Part shown: positions 53,121-63,087 of the stretch, one piece after another | Layout: each line of letters opens with the position of its first letter | How positions within the stretch are numbered: position 1 is the first letter of the stretch | DNA from: Flectonema sp. DT1601 | Lineage: Eukaryota > Euglenozoa > Diplonemea > Diplonemida > Diplonemidae | DNA length: 64,000 nucleotides | Assembly: GCA_964019425.1 (NCBI GenBank) | Contig: OZ025817.1 | Location: forward strand, 1 to 64,000 | Direction of reading: 5' to 3' | The notes under the pieces: generated by a model | Told to the model about the DNA's origin: nothing | Databases searched by the model: none | The model's input: the letters and a program-made list of their open reading frames with translations, nothing else | Made by a program: the position numbers and the translations under genes

Positions 53121-53781
53121 GTGTAAAGTATGATGATTGTATTGTGTGCTTATTAAAAGCCATATCTCTTAGCAGGAAATGAAAACAAATAGATCAGATA
53201 AGATGACAAGTTAGTTTAAAGCAGACCATTACATAGTAGCTAAAAACTAATCGGTTGAACAACAAAAACAAAACAAAAAAGAAATGATCAAAAGGGGGGA
53301 CCTTTGATACGATACGAAAGGGGGGGGGGAATGGAAGTTATGTGTGTGAGAGTAATTAATCATAAAAACCTTCTTTTTTTTTTTTTTTTTTTTTTTCCCA
53401 TTATATAAAAAACCATTCTTCATGAAATAACTAAGTATTCTAATGCATGTGTCTAATGCCCCCATACTACGAAAAAAAAATAATAAGCTCGGAACATGAC
53501 CAGGTCGTCCCAAGTATTAATATCGTAAGGGCTACTTAAGAAGTGCACCACAAAGTCTGGGAACACAAGTACCAATCAGGAAAATGTTAGTAGTTTAAAA
53601 ATCATTACTGTTTTTCGATCATATATCTGTAATTGTATCAAAGAGTTAACCAATTTAAACAACTAAGTAATTTTATGATACAATGTTGAATAAAAATAAG
53701 GGCAGTGGCCAGATCTGAAATGGGGTTCGGCCAAACCAACAAGTTTGAGTAATCGTTGCCATGGAGCCCATTTAAATCTAT

Positions 53782-53813
53782 AAACAAACAAACAAACAAA
53801 CAAACAAACAAAC
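53782..53813. repeat. (AAAC)8 microsatellite
   Basis: Eight perfect tetramers. Confidence 0.95.
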
Positions 53814-53984
53814 ATAAATAAGATAGAGGTCGATTCCCCAGCTGTCCACCCTTGCCCAGAGACTACATGTTGAAAACAAAACAAAACAAAACAAAAAAAA
53901 AGAAATGATCAGAAAAAAGGGGTGATAATTTGACAAATGTAGAAACAGTAACAAACTTTATAATACTAAAATAGGCAAAATAAG

Positions 53985-54130
53985 AGTTTGGTTATTTGAT
54001 GGTGCGCTAAACCGAAATATAAAAAAAAGTAAGGTGACAGAAACACATTGTTCTGCCATTCCATAAAACACTTGTGGAATACGTAGTTTCAGGAGCCTCA
54101 ATTTAATACTACTTGCCTCTTAGGCCTTCA
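53985..54130 (+). repeat. Repeat R4, copy c
   Basis: ACACATTGTTCTGCCATTCC, GGAATACGTAGTTTCAGGAG, ending CTTGCCTCTTAGGCCTTCAT. A diverged relative of the 40-kb pair. Confidence 0.72.
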
Positions 54131-54330
54131 TCAGCTCATTCCAGTTTTTTTTTTGATAGTCTAGCTGCACACACCTCTCTTTTTCCGTGTTGTCATTCAA
54201 TGCAGTACGTAATCGAGTTATACAATTATGAATTAATAGTGAGCCCTGGGAAACCAAAATCCAGGGTATAATGTTCGGCAGAGTGGAGGTTTTCATGTTA
54301 GCAAAATTGCTAGTTCGTAGCACACTACTA

Positions 54331-54485
54331 GTTAGTTAGAATATGAGTTTATTATAAAAAAGTGCACAAAAATAAAATATAAAAAAAGAAAAGTTATAAA
54401 AACACATTGTTCTGCTGTTCCATAATACACTGTGGAATACGCAGTTTCAGGCCTTAATCTTATACTACTTGTCCCTCTTAGGCCT
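54331..54485 (+). repeat. Repeat R4, copy d
   Basis: Very close to the copy at 40495. Its last 50 bp recur once more at 54600-54650. Confidence 0.75.
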
Positions 54486-54647
54486 TAGTTAGTATCATTA
54501 ATTTTAGAACAGAAAAGTGAGAATAAGAAAAGTAGAGATCAATAAAAGAAAAGTATTCATTTCTGCAGTTTCCTAACATCAAAGGGTAATAGAATTATAC
54601 GTAGTTTCAGGCCTTAATCTTATACTACTTGTCCCTCTTAGGCCTTA

Positions 54648-54770
54648 GTTAGTTAGTTATATAATCCAACGTTACTGTATATTATGAGTGCTCTAGGGAG
54701 GGTAACTCACAGTAACAGAGGATCCAATCCATAGCCATATCCGAAGATTTCGGATGGATTGTTGAAGTAC
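54648..54770 (+). repeat. Repeat R3, 3'-truncated copy
   Basis: Identical for long stretches to the head of the 40.8-kb copy, then stops at GGATTGTTGAAGTA. Confidence 0.78.
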
Positions 54771-55061
54771 TAACGGAGCACTCGCTATTAGTGTGCTTTA
54801 TTTATTCCATTATTATTATAATAATATTTTAATTAATCAGTGTTAGTAAATTGAGATTATTGAAAAGAAATGCATCATGAGGGAAATAAGATGGTGAAAA
54901 CATTAAATAAATTGTTCTTCTGTTTCGTATAACCCTTGTGAAATACGTAGTTTCAGGTCATAATCTTATACTACTTGTCCCTTTTTTTTGGTCTTCATAG
55001 TATGATGTTAATTAGTCTTAATGGTTATCAATTAATTAAAACAACAAAATCTTGATTAACT

Positions 55062-55206
55062 CAAAAATTCGGAGGACAACAAACAAATAATGGTTGTGGG
55101 TTTTTGGGTTAAAATTAAAAAAAAAAAAAAAAAAAACTTTCTTCGGACCATTCCCCTTACCCAGCCCTCTTCAGCGAAGAAAGTAAGGGGACACTCCCCT
55201 CTCAAC
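55062..55206 (+). repeat. Repeat R5, copy with intact hairpin
   Basis: Head TTCGGAGGACAACAAACAAA, an internal A-run, then the CTTTCTTCG/CGAAGAAAG stem exactly as at 40.39 kb. Confidence 0.78.
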
Positions 55207-56207
55207 AAAGGAACGAAACAGCTGTATAATGCTAGATAGTTAGTTGTGTCAAATGCTGTCATTCCACGTAAAGAAATGTAAAATAAAAATCAAACAAGGA
55301 GCATCCCAAGTATCGATATTGTAAGGGGCTTACTGAAGGCTTTAAAAAAGAAATACCACATACTTTGGCCCCACGAATAACTGAAAAGGAACAGAATCAA
55401 AAATAAGCTTTAAGAGTAAGCGTCGTAACTGTTTAACCAGATGACAATTGAGAGAAGGAATTGAGAAAACAAAAACACTTGGGGGAAAAAAAAAAAAAAA
55501 AAAAAAAAAAAATAGAAGAAAAAAAAAGATTGAAATAAAAAATGTTCGTTAACAACGCGAAATGAGTTCAACAGCCAGCCACTGGCTTAATAAACCATTA
55601 TCGAGTAGTTTTGGGTTTCTTATTCTCTGAATACTGAGCAGTATTCGGATGACTTATCATCCGTTGAAACTTTAGTACATATTTGCGAAACAAATATCAT
55701 CCGTTCTTATATTTTACTGCAGCACTTCACGTGCCACATTCTTGATAGTCCCCGAATCCCCATATTTGAGGGACCTTTAGTTTTTTTTTAAACTTGGCGA
55801 CTAAGTATTTGCTGAAACATAAATAACACTGTTCTTGCTTGTTTCCAGTCACCCAAGATAAATAATTCTCAGTATTGTTTTACTGTGGTGACAAGTTTTT
55901 TTTGAGAACAGTGCAATTGTGTCTAAGGATTCGAGGTTTCCCTTTCCTCAAAGAAAGGGGTCGAGAAAAAAAAAAAAAAATCAGAAAACCAAATATCAGG
56001 AAAAGTTCAACAGAGTAACATTTAGATTGTTACCGCCAACCGTGAGATTATCACAGACGATAAGAGACATAAAAATATTTAAATTAAACCTGAAACAAAT
56101 GACTCTCTAACCCAACGCCCGCGCGAGCAGACAAAAAACGGCTGATAACACCACGTTAGATCAGAAAATAAGAAATAAAGTAATGATAAGAAAGAGAAAT
56201 GATACCA

Positions 56208-56301
56208 ATAAAATAAAATAAAATAAAATAAAATAAAATAAAATAAAATAAAATAAAATAAAATAAAATAAAATAAAATAAAATAAAATAAAATAAAATA
56301 A
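56208..56301. repeat. (AAAAT)n pentanucleotide microsatellite
   Basis: About 18 perfect units. The FYFIL-type frame on the other strand is an artefact of it. Confidence 0.97.
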
Positions 56302-56339
56302 GACAACACTAAAGGAAACAAACTGTATTAATATCCGCC

Positions 56340-57290
56340 CAGGGATATCACTGCAGGAGCCTTGAACCGGAAAGAAATATGGAAAGCTCGTATTCTGACC
56401 TGTCAGTATTGATCAGCGCATCTACAAAAAGAGAGTTCATCTTAACAACACTTATCGGTAGCTTCATATGAATTATCAAAAAGTTTTCATAAACATAGTT
56501 CTTCACATCAGCTACCAGTTGTAGAAACCTGTTTTCCTTTCGATATGCGCGAATAGTTTCCTCACAAAAATACCCTGAAGTGGAAACTTTAACTAACAGA
56601 TTGTCAGAAAGAACTTATCCAGAGACAGCACCTCATCTGGTGTCGGAAATCTCATGGTTTGCTTCACCAATTCCCTGGTCTCAAAGTAGTCAAGAAGCAG
56701 ATGCTCAGTCGAGGTATCCTGAAAGCCACAGAATAGACAACACTTAAAACCCGCTGTAGTGGCAGCATTACAACCCTGTAGTGGGAGGTACGCAGACTAG
56801 TCAATTCCACTTCCTGACTGTGTGAGACAAGGTAGAAAACGCTGAGGACTAGATCCTAGAGTCGCTTGCTTGGTTGTCTCTACTTTTCCGCAGTTCTGAT
56901 AGAGGCAGTCACCACCAAACCTTTCGGTCAGCAGCAGCTTCTCTATAGAACTTGTGATGGTTTTCACCATCGTGCCTTCCAGAATACATTGGCATGTGTG
57001 TAGCTCAGACGAGTCTGATAACTATTTCCTGGAACGAATCCGTAAAGAGATTTGTCCTCGATGGTTCTAATGCCCACAGTGCCCTTAGCCTTTCAAAGTG
57101 CTTGTGTCTTAATACAACATTGAGCCATTCTGAAATCATATGGACACTGATTGTAAGCCTGCCTCCTTAGCCAGTGTATCCAGGACAGCTGGAAAATCAG
57201 CGGCTACTGAACGTTCAAAAATCTCAAGATTCGTCGATAATGACTGTCTCGCTGTCAGATTCTTAATGGATACATAATAGTTAAATACAA
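56340..57290 (-). pseudogene. Remnant of a non-LTR retrotransposon (LINE) 3' coding region
   Basis: Minus-strand pieces in changing frames read like the end of a LINE polyprotein: EWLNVVLRHKHFERLRALWA, then a zinc-finger-like CCLFCGFQDTSTEHLLLDYF (C-x2-C, later H with the usual final Cys replaced), and PTPDEVLSLDKFF. No reverse-transcriptase core (YADD-type motif) is present, so only the C-terminal region survives. An upstream piece reads FPAVLDTLAKEAG. Composition is less AT-rich than the surroundings. It could instead be another zinc-ribbon gene, but the pattern favours LINE. Old and multiply broken. Confidence 0.45.
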
Positions 57291-57694
57291 AAAAAAAAAA
57301 AAAAAAAAAAAAAAGACGAATACGATTCAATTGCAATCCCCCCGAAAACCAAGTTAAAAGCAAGAAAAAAATAACGTACTGACTTCGGGGTTGGTTTTTG
57401 TCCCTTAAGTTTAATATTTCTTTATCATCATCGGGATAAACAAATAAATAACTCCTTTGGATTTCAATAGATATCCTTCCATATTGGTTACTCTATTTCC
57501 CACTAGCAAAAAAAAGGACAAGTTGCGGCTAGATTTGGTTAACTTATTTGTGACTGTTGGTTATTCATAACAAGAATTTCTATCACGTTGAGTTGTGATA
57601 AAGATATACGATATACGGGTCACCAGTTTGACAAGTCTCATTGAGCCCACTTGTGCTCAGTTTTGTTTATCCGCAATAAGAAAAATACAACATT
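57291..57694. other. Intergenic 3' of surface gene C
   Basis: A-run near 57290-57314, then unique sequence without a supported gene. Confidence 0.55.
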
Positions 57695-59428
57695 CTAAAC
57701 CTTCGTTCCACAACCTCGTTTCTTAAATCTTCGATAAAAGAAGAATGCTAAGACAAACACTACCAAGACCCAGGTCCCAGCTTGAGAAAAAGTTGTTTTA
57801 ATTCGAGATTTAGGTTTTTCAAGAGGACGAAAGTCCTGATCAAGTTCTTCGAAGATGCTGTCCTTAATGTCGCAATGCAGTAATGGGTACAGAGGGTCGT
57901 TTGTTTTAGTCGTGTTTTTTGTTATTTGCGCAACTGGACCAAGAATGAAGTGCCAATAAGCCATGAAAAAAGCAGGTTTAAAAACAAAAAGACAATTAGT
58001 TAATTCACGAACATAACTAATCTTCGCCGGAACAATGTAGTAAATAAACTTGGTAGGAACAGCAAAGTTATTCGTTCTAAATCCCTGAACAGGAACATTC
58101 AATCCAGACGGTTCTGGCCAATGAAGGATAACAGCAGGACAGTAGCCAACAGGATTACTTCCCACAGGAAAGTAACCATCTCTCTTTGCACTTGCTTCAG
58201 CTGCGTTCACAACATTCATTGGCAGCTCTTCATCCAAACCAGAAAGAAATACAAATGTGTCAGCCTTCAGGTCACGATCCTTGGAAGGGACAGCGTTAAT
58301 ATCATCCACACCATAGCGATGCATAAATCTCGTGAATCCTTCTGTAAAGGCACAAGGCTGACCTTCAAGAACTTCCATATTAACACCCCCATAAGGACAT
58401 TGGTGGGTAGGTTGGCGTAACCAGATCCCATAGTCTCTCGTTTCTGGTGCAGAGAGAAGAGTCTCCAGCAATTTCCGAGCAGATGGGAGGGTTGGATCAG
58501 CTCCCACCACCATCATTACTCGACTACAGGAACCTGAGCACTTTGGGTAGGACCAAATGCCTTCAGAATTATAATGAAACTTCCTTCCAAAAGATGACCA
58601 CTGCGGGAGTGGTTCCATCAAGTTAATCCGCTTTGGGATATTAGTACACGTCCCAGCAGGATAATGAGTGTGACTCAGTGGGTTGCCGTGAGGTTTTTCA
58701 CCGAAGATCCAATACCAGGCAAACTCAAAACCGTAGCTGTCGATTTCACACTTCTTAAGTTCTTCATTGGCCACAGATGCGTCGTACATCATTTTATAAA
58801 CCTCATGAGAATGCTTATCTAATAGTTCTTCCGTTATCGTGAACTGCGCGCCAAGGTATGAGTTCCAAGCATCTGGTGCAGGAAGTACTTTCTGCATACT
58901 GCTGGCCTTCCACTTCTCGACCCACTGTTTATCGGAGACCCAAATTGGTGCTGTGACTTGATACGGCCACGCTACGGATGAATATCTACGCGTTTCTAAA
59001 GTGCATCCTATGGAGTCGTCTAACAAGTTATCAAATCTGTCATTTTGATGCCAAGATTCCAAGTGACCATGAACAAAAGTAGTAAAGGGTCTCCTTGGTT
59101 TCTCAGGTAACGAATCATCAGCCAGGTATGCAGTGTAGCCTAATGCTTCTCGACAACATATATGGACTGTGCACGGCTTCCTTCGACCCCAAACAGCGTA
59201 ACCCTGTCCCAGAAACCACGGAACTGTTGAAAAATTACCACCTCCGATTACTATTAAGGATTTCTTCCAACTTCCGCCTGCCGGTGAACCCCAAATTCCG
59301 TTTTCATTCACATCCCAGACTGCGCCTGCGTTTTCCATTGTCACTGCCAACGCATCGTTTTTTTCTAACAGATCATTTTTGAGATGAGAACCACTCAGCA
59401 CTGCAGCTGTAATGAGTGCCAGCAGCAT
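57695..59428 (-). CDS. Type I membrane surface-family protein, copy C
   Basis: A 577-residue paralogue. Same signal peptide, two-domain ectodomain and motif spacing as A and B. It agrees with copy B in some blocks (PVGSNPVGYCPAV, ELPMNVVNAAEASAKRDG) and with copy A in others (PLPQWSSFGRKFHYN, GQPCAFTEGFTRF), so it is a mosaic of the two types. Its own variable blocks include DRFDNLLDDSIGCTLETRR and a distinct juxtamembrane segment. Membrane helix TWVLVVFVLAFFFY with a basic tail RRFKKRG. The upstream leader differs from A and B beyond the TTCTTCACAG acceptor, which itself is kept. Intact. Confidence 0.85.
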   Translation of the reverse strand: MLLALITAAVLSGSHLKNDLLEKNDALAVTMENAGAVWDVNENGIWGSPAGGSWKKSLIVIGGGNFSTVPWFLGQGYAVWGRRKPCTVHICCREALGYTAYLADDSLPEKPRRPFTTFVHGHLESWHQNDRFDNLLDDSIGCTLETRRYSSVAWPYQVTAPIWVSDKQWVEKWKASSMQKVLPAPDAWNSYLGAQFTITEELLDKHSHEVYKMMYDASVANEELKKCEIDSYGFEFAWYWIFGEKPHGNPLSHTHYPAGTCTNIPKRINLMEPLPQWSSFGRKFHYNSEGIWSYPKCSGSCSRVMMVVGADPTLPSARKLLETLLSAPETRDYGIWLRQPTHQCPYGGVNMEVLEGQPCAFTEGFTRFMHRYGVDDINAVPSKDRDLKADTFVFLSGLDEELPMNVVNAAEASAKRDGYFPVGSNPVGYCPAVILHWPEPSGLNVPVQGFRTNNFAVPTKFIYYIVPAKISYVRELTNCLFVFKPAFFMAYWHFILGPVAQITKNTTKTNDPLYPLLHCDIKDSIFEELDQDFRPLEKPKSRIKTTFSQAGTWVLVVFVLAFFFYRRFKKRGCGTKV

Positions 59429-59567
59429 ATTTATTATGTCAGCAGTCCTGTGAAGAAAGTGTAACGAATAAAGTAGTCGGCTGCAAAGATACGAACAAAA
59501 TATGCTAACTGTAACTTTTTTTTTTAAACTGATGTTTGATACCATAATTTCTCAAAAAAAAAAAAAA

Positions 59568-59733
59568 AAAAGAATCGGCAAACTTCACTTTTTTACTTAC
59601 TCACTCACACTTTTATTTTGTTTGTGCGCAACCGGTAGAAAATCCTAATAAAGGAATAGGTAGTTACGCTGACACAATTCTCTTTCTACTCCTTCTACCG
59701 AACAATGGGTTTGTTTGTAGGTACAAAAAAAAA
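59568..59733 (+). repeat. Repeat R2, copy b
   Basis: Differs from copy a by small insertions (CTCCTTCTACC, TTTG). A-runs at both borders. Confidence 0.83.
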
Positions 59734-59790
59734 AAAATCTAATAAGAAGTAACAAAAAGGATTATTCGGATTGCTAAAACCAAAACTCTC

Positions 59791-59862
59791 GGTTTTGGTT
59801 TTGGTTTTGGTTTTGGTTTTGGCTTTGGCTTTGGCTTTGGCTTTGGCTTTGGCTTTGGTTTT
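59791..59862. repeat. Hexanucleotide microsatellite (GGTTTT)5(GGCTTT)6
   Basis: Five GGTTTT units are followed by six GGCTTT units and a T-run. A single T-to-C change was apparently fixed and then spread through half the array. Confidence 0.95.
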
Positions 59863-60164
59863 TTTTTTTTTTTTTTTTCGGGAAGATAAAATGGAAACTT
59901 CATTCTTCGTCACTCAAAAATACACAGCAAATTGGTATACTCTTTCTACTGACTCCAATCGTTGTCTCGACATACAGCGACAGGGAAAACCCGCGAGCTG
60001 CGGACGACTTCTTTAGCATTTAAGCATTTTTCGACTTGAAAAGACGTTTTTTTTGGACATACCGTACTACAGACTTAAAAGAGTGTGAGAACACTTAATG
60101 AAAAGATACAAAGTGGCAAACGGTTCTTCGTTATTCTTATTTTTTTAAATTTTTTTTTTTAGTT

Positions 60165-60368
60165 AGTTAGTCATTTAATCCAACGTTACTGTATATTATG
60201 AGTGCTCTAGGGAGGGTAACTCACAGTAACAGAGGACCTAATCCGTAGCCATATCCGAAGATTTCGCATGGATAGTGGAAGTAGCATCGACTGAAAGATC
60301 AATGAATACCAATCTCCAGCTTTCCGCCTCGCCGCAGCTTATTAAACTGTCGAACTAAAATAAAAAAC
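60165..60368 (+). repeat. Repeat R3, full copy
   Basis: Matches the 40.8-kb copy from TAGTTAGTTAG to CTGTCGAACTAAAA with scattered substitutions, ending in an A-rich tail. Confidence 0.78.
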
Positions 60369-62016
60369 AAAACCAAAAAAAATAAATAAATAAATAAATA
60401 AATAAATAAAAATCAACAAAATTAAAACGGGATAGAACAATTACACTTTTTAACACCCTTTTCTCAAAAAACAAAAATAAAAAAAAGCATCTTGCAATTC
60501 AGATAATTTTTTTAATTACGGAAACACACAGGGGAAATAAATAACAACATTGACATAATAAATAAACGGCCCTTTAATCTGAATAGTTTCTTCTCCGATT
60601 TCATTGGTGCAAAAAAAAAAAAAAAAAAAAAAGAAAAAACTATGATCTTTTTTAGCTAGGCTAAGAAGCAAAAATATAATCTTTCTATTTTATTTCCAAA
60701 TAATATCTGCTGGGACAGATGGAGAGAAAAAAAAAGGGGAAAGGGGGGGAGAACACAGATTAGTAGAATGACAGTATCTGAATCAGCCTCTAACAAAGGA
60801 CTTATCAGGTAACATACAGCGACTGTAGTAGTATTTCAGAAAAAAAATTTTTATTTTTATTTTTTATTTCATAAATCGGTCCGTTGAAAGAAGAAAAGAT
60901 AAACGAGAGAAAAAGACTAGAATCCAAAAGGGGAAAGAAATCGCATTCATTCTCCAATTTGGCTAACAAAAAATCGCACTACACAAGAGAGCTAATTTTG
61001 AAATAATAATCAATTACTTTAACATCCGAAGTGAGCATGATCTTCAAACCAAGAAAAGAGAACAAAATACATTAAGGACCTGTTTGGATAGCACACCCAC
61101 GAATCGTGACAAGCTAACGATATATAATAAGGGGAAAAAAAAAATCTATTGATGAAAAAAAACCTTCCGTTTGGGAAACCAGTGGCATCTTGCCAGATAA
61201 CAATCATTCAAATCAAAGGATCCGAATCCACATCTGAGTCTGTGATAGTCTCAGAAAGAAACCGGGTACGGTACATGGTTAATTATGTTAACACAGTTTC
61301 CCCCCCCCTTTATGATATCCGTTATATTATATTATATCTTTGGAAGTTACCCCAAACGATTGTTCTTTCTCTTTTTTAAGAAATTAACACTGCAAAGAAA
61401 AACCCTCAGGCTGCTTTGTTAGTTAAGTTGTTTCCCTGCATATCGATCAACAGAGTAATTCCAGAAAGGCTCACGCCAATGCATGGATCACGCACTACTA
61501 CTCAAGGCCGGCTTTTGAGTACCGGACCTCGGCCAACTATGGGTAGATCGCTTCCAATATACAAATTGTGGTTTTCCACAAAAAAACCAGATAGTGTCTC
61601 ACAATCTTGAAGCCCTTTGTTTTTTTTTTTTTAAAAATAAAATAAAAGAAGTAATTCATCTGTCAGTTGGTACTTATTGGGGTTTTCGATTCAATGATAC
61701 TGTGTATTATGAGTTCTTTAGGGGGGTAACTCGCAGCAACAGAGGACCCAATCCGTAGCATTGGTTTCATGAATTTGCTTTACCCGAAGAGATGTACCAT
61801 AATTTATAAAAAAAAGAATAAAGGTACATCGATCTTCAGCTTTTTCAACCTAACAAACCATCGAAGTTTGTTAGCATTTTGAGAATAAAAAGATTAGTTT
61901 GTTATTTTTCCTTTGTTTTCTGTTTTTGTTCGTTTTCACAAAAAATATTTAAAAATCGTAGGGGTGACAAGTTTTATTGCCGGCAAAGACATTTATTTGC
62001 TACAAAAAAGAAATTA
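60369..62016. other. AT-rich intergenic stretch, no gene supported
   Basis: Includes an (AAAT)n run near 60380-60412 and an R3 fragment near 61690-61770 (TGTGTATTATGAGTTCT...GTAACTCGCAGCAACAG). Nothing else noted. Confidence 0.58.
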
Positions 62017-62072
62017 CTGCAATTATAAATAACACGTTGTATAGAAAACTTGGAATATAACAATTTTGGAAA

Positions 62073-62223
62073 AAAAGAATCGGCAAACTTCACTTTTTAC
62101 TTACTAACTCACACTTTTATTTTGTTTGTGCGCAACCGGTAGAAAATCCTAATAAAGGAATAGGTAGTTACGCTGCCACAATTCTCTTTCTACCGAACAA
62201 TGGGTTTGTAGGTACAAAAAAAA
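62073..62223 (+). repeat. Repeat R2, copy c, inserted in a transposon
   Basis: Splits transposon sequence that is continuous in the complete element (ACTTTGGATATAAAAAAGAT). Insertion occurred at an A-run. This is the direct sign that R2 moves. Confidence 0.85.
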
Positions 62224-62347
62224 AGATGGTGGATTCTCGGAAAAAGAATTTGGTGAATTTTTATAACAAAAAAAAAAAGACCACATTTTTGACTGTAAAA
62301 TGGTAGTTTTTTGAGTATGAAAATTTTCCACAAGTTTTTGAAAAAAC

Positions 62348-62938
62348 GTGAGCCTTTTTGAACCCTTGAAGGCATCAGTGAGCAAGGTGGAGTTGGGATC
62401 GATAAAGAAAGAGCAGCAGATAAAAGAACAACGAACTTCTCGCAGCTGTGAGAAGTTGTCAAGGGAGGAGTTGCTTACCATTAGTGAGATGGTGAACGCC
62501 ATCAATGTGTCAAAGGCGATCACATGCTTCAACATGGAGCATAAGAAGAAATTAACAGTTGTCACGGCAGGCAGGGCAATGAAGCTCTTTGTTGAGGAAC
62601 AAAAGAGGAAGACGAATGGAGAACCACTATAAGGGCAGGTGATCATAACCACTGATGAGGAAGCAAGGGTACTTAATTTAATTGAGAATACCCGCGACTA
62701 CGGTGGCTGCGTGTTTGCTTCTCCAGTTTCAAGCACAGTACTTGCAAGTGATACACCGGAACGCGTGGATTTAGTTCTACAAGAAACATGGGCCTATAGA
62801 TTCCTGGAACGGACACACCGTCGTGGAATCACTGCGAAAGTAGCGCCTGAAGCAGAATTCCTATCAGCTCGGTCAAGGTTTCTAGAGCGCATCTCTAGTG
62901 CTCGAGTACAAGGGGCAATTCAGCCTGTAGAACTTTAG
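62348..62938 (+). pseudogene. Remnant transposase ORF of the deleted transposon
   Basis: Aligns with residues 6-211 of the intact transposase, followed by its last five residues. The start codon is changed, an in-frame stop lies near 62630 with a short deletion beside it, and the D-D-D core is gone. Not functional. Confidence 0.85.
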
Positions 62939-63087
62939 TCGATAACGTAGAATCAGAAGTCAAAAAAAAAAAATTCTGGAATTTTGATAAGTGTTTTCTA
63001 TGAGTGTTTCTACTAAGAAAATTTGGTTTCCCTTAAATAATGGAGATTTGGAGACTTTTTATACACCATGTTTTTTTATAAATGCAG

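Larger units (their letters stand above)
51696..56207. other. 4.5-kb repeat mosaic, no gene supported
   Basis: R8 (52385), R5 fragments (52514, 52690), R6 (52868-53120), R4 (53985, 54331, 54597, 54890), R10 (54150), R3 (54648) and R5 (55062) are interleaved with A/T runs. No intact gene was found. 55560-55960 is not repeated elsewhere in the window and has no recognisable coding. Confidence 0.6.
62017..63087 (+). mobile_element. Internally deleted copy of the transposase-Ulp1 transposon
   Basis: Both diverged terminal repeats survive, each next to TA (62015-62016 and 63088-63089). Transposase sequence covers the N-terminal half, then jumps from SSARVQGAI straight to the final QPVEL, a deletion of roughly 500 codons that removes the whole catalytic core and protease. 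Repeat R2 is inserted near the left end. Divergence from the complete element is marked, so this is an older insertion. Confidence 0.85.

Noticed and set aside
56079-56321. Hydrophobic protein rich in FILFYF
   Set aside because: Direct product of the (AAAAT)n microsatellite read on the minus strand.
59771-60016. Protein with LVLVLALALAL run
   Set aside because: Encoded by the GGTTTT/GGCTTT microsatellite.
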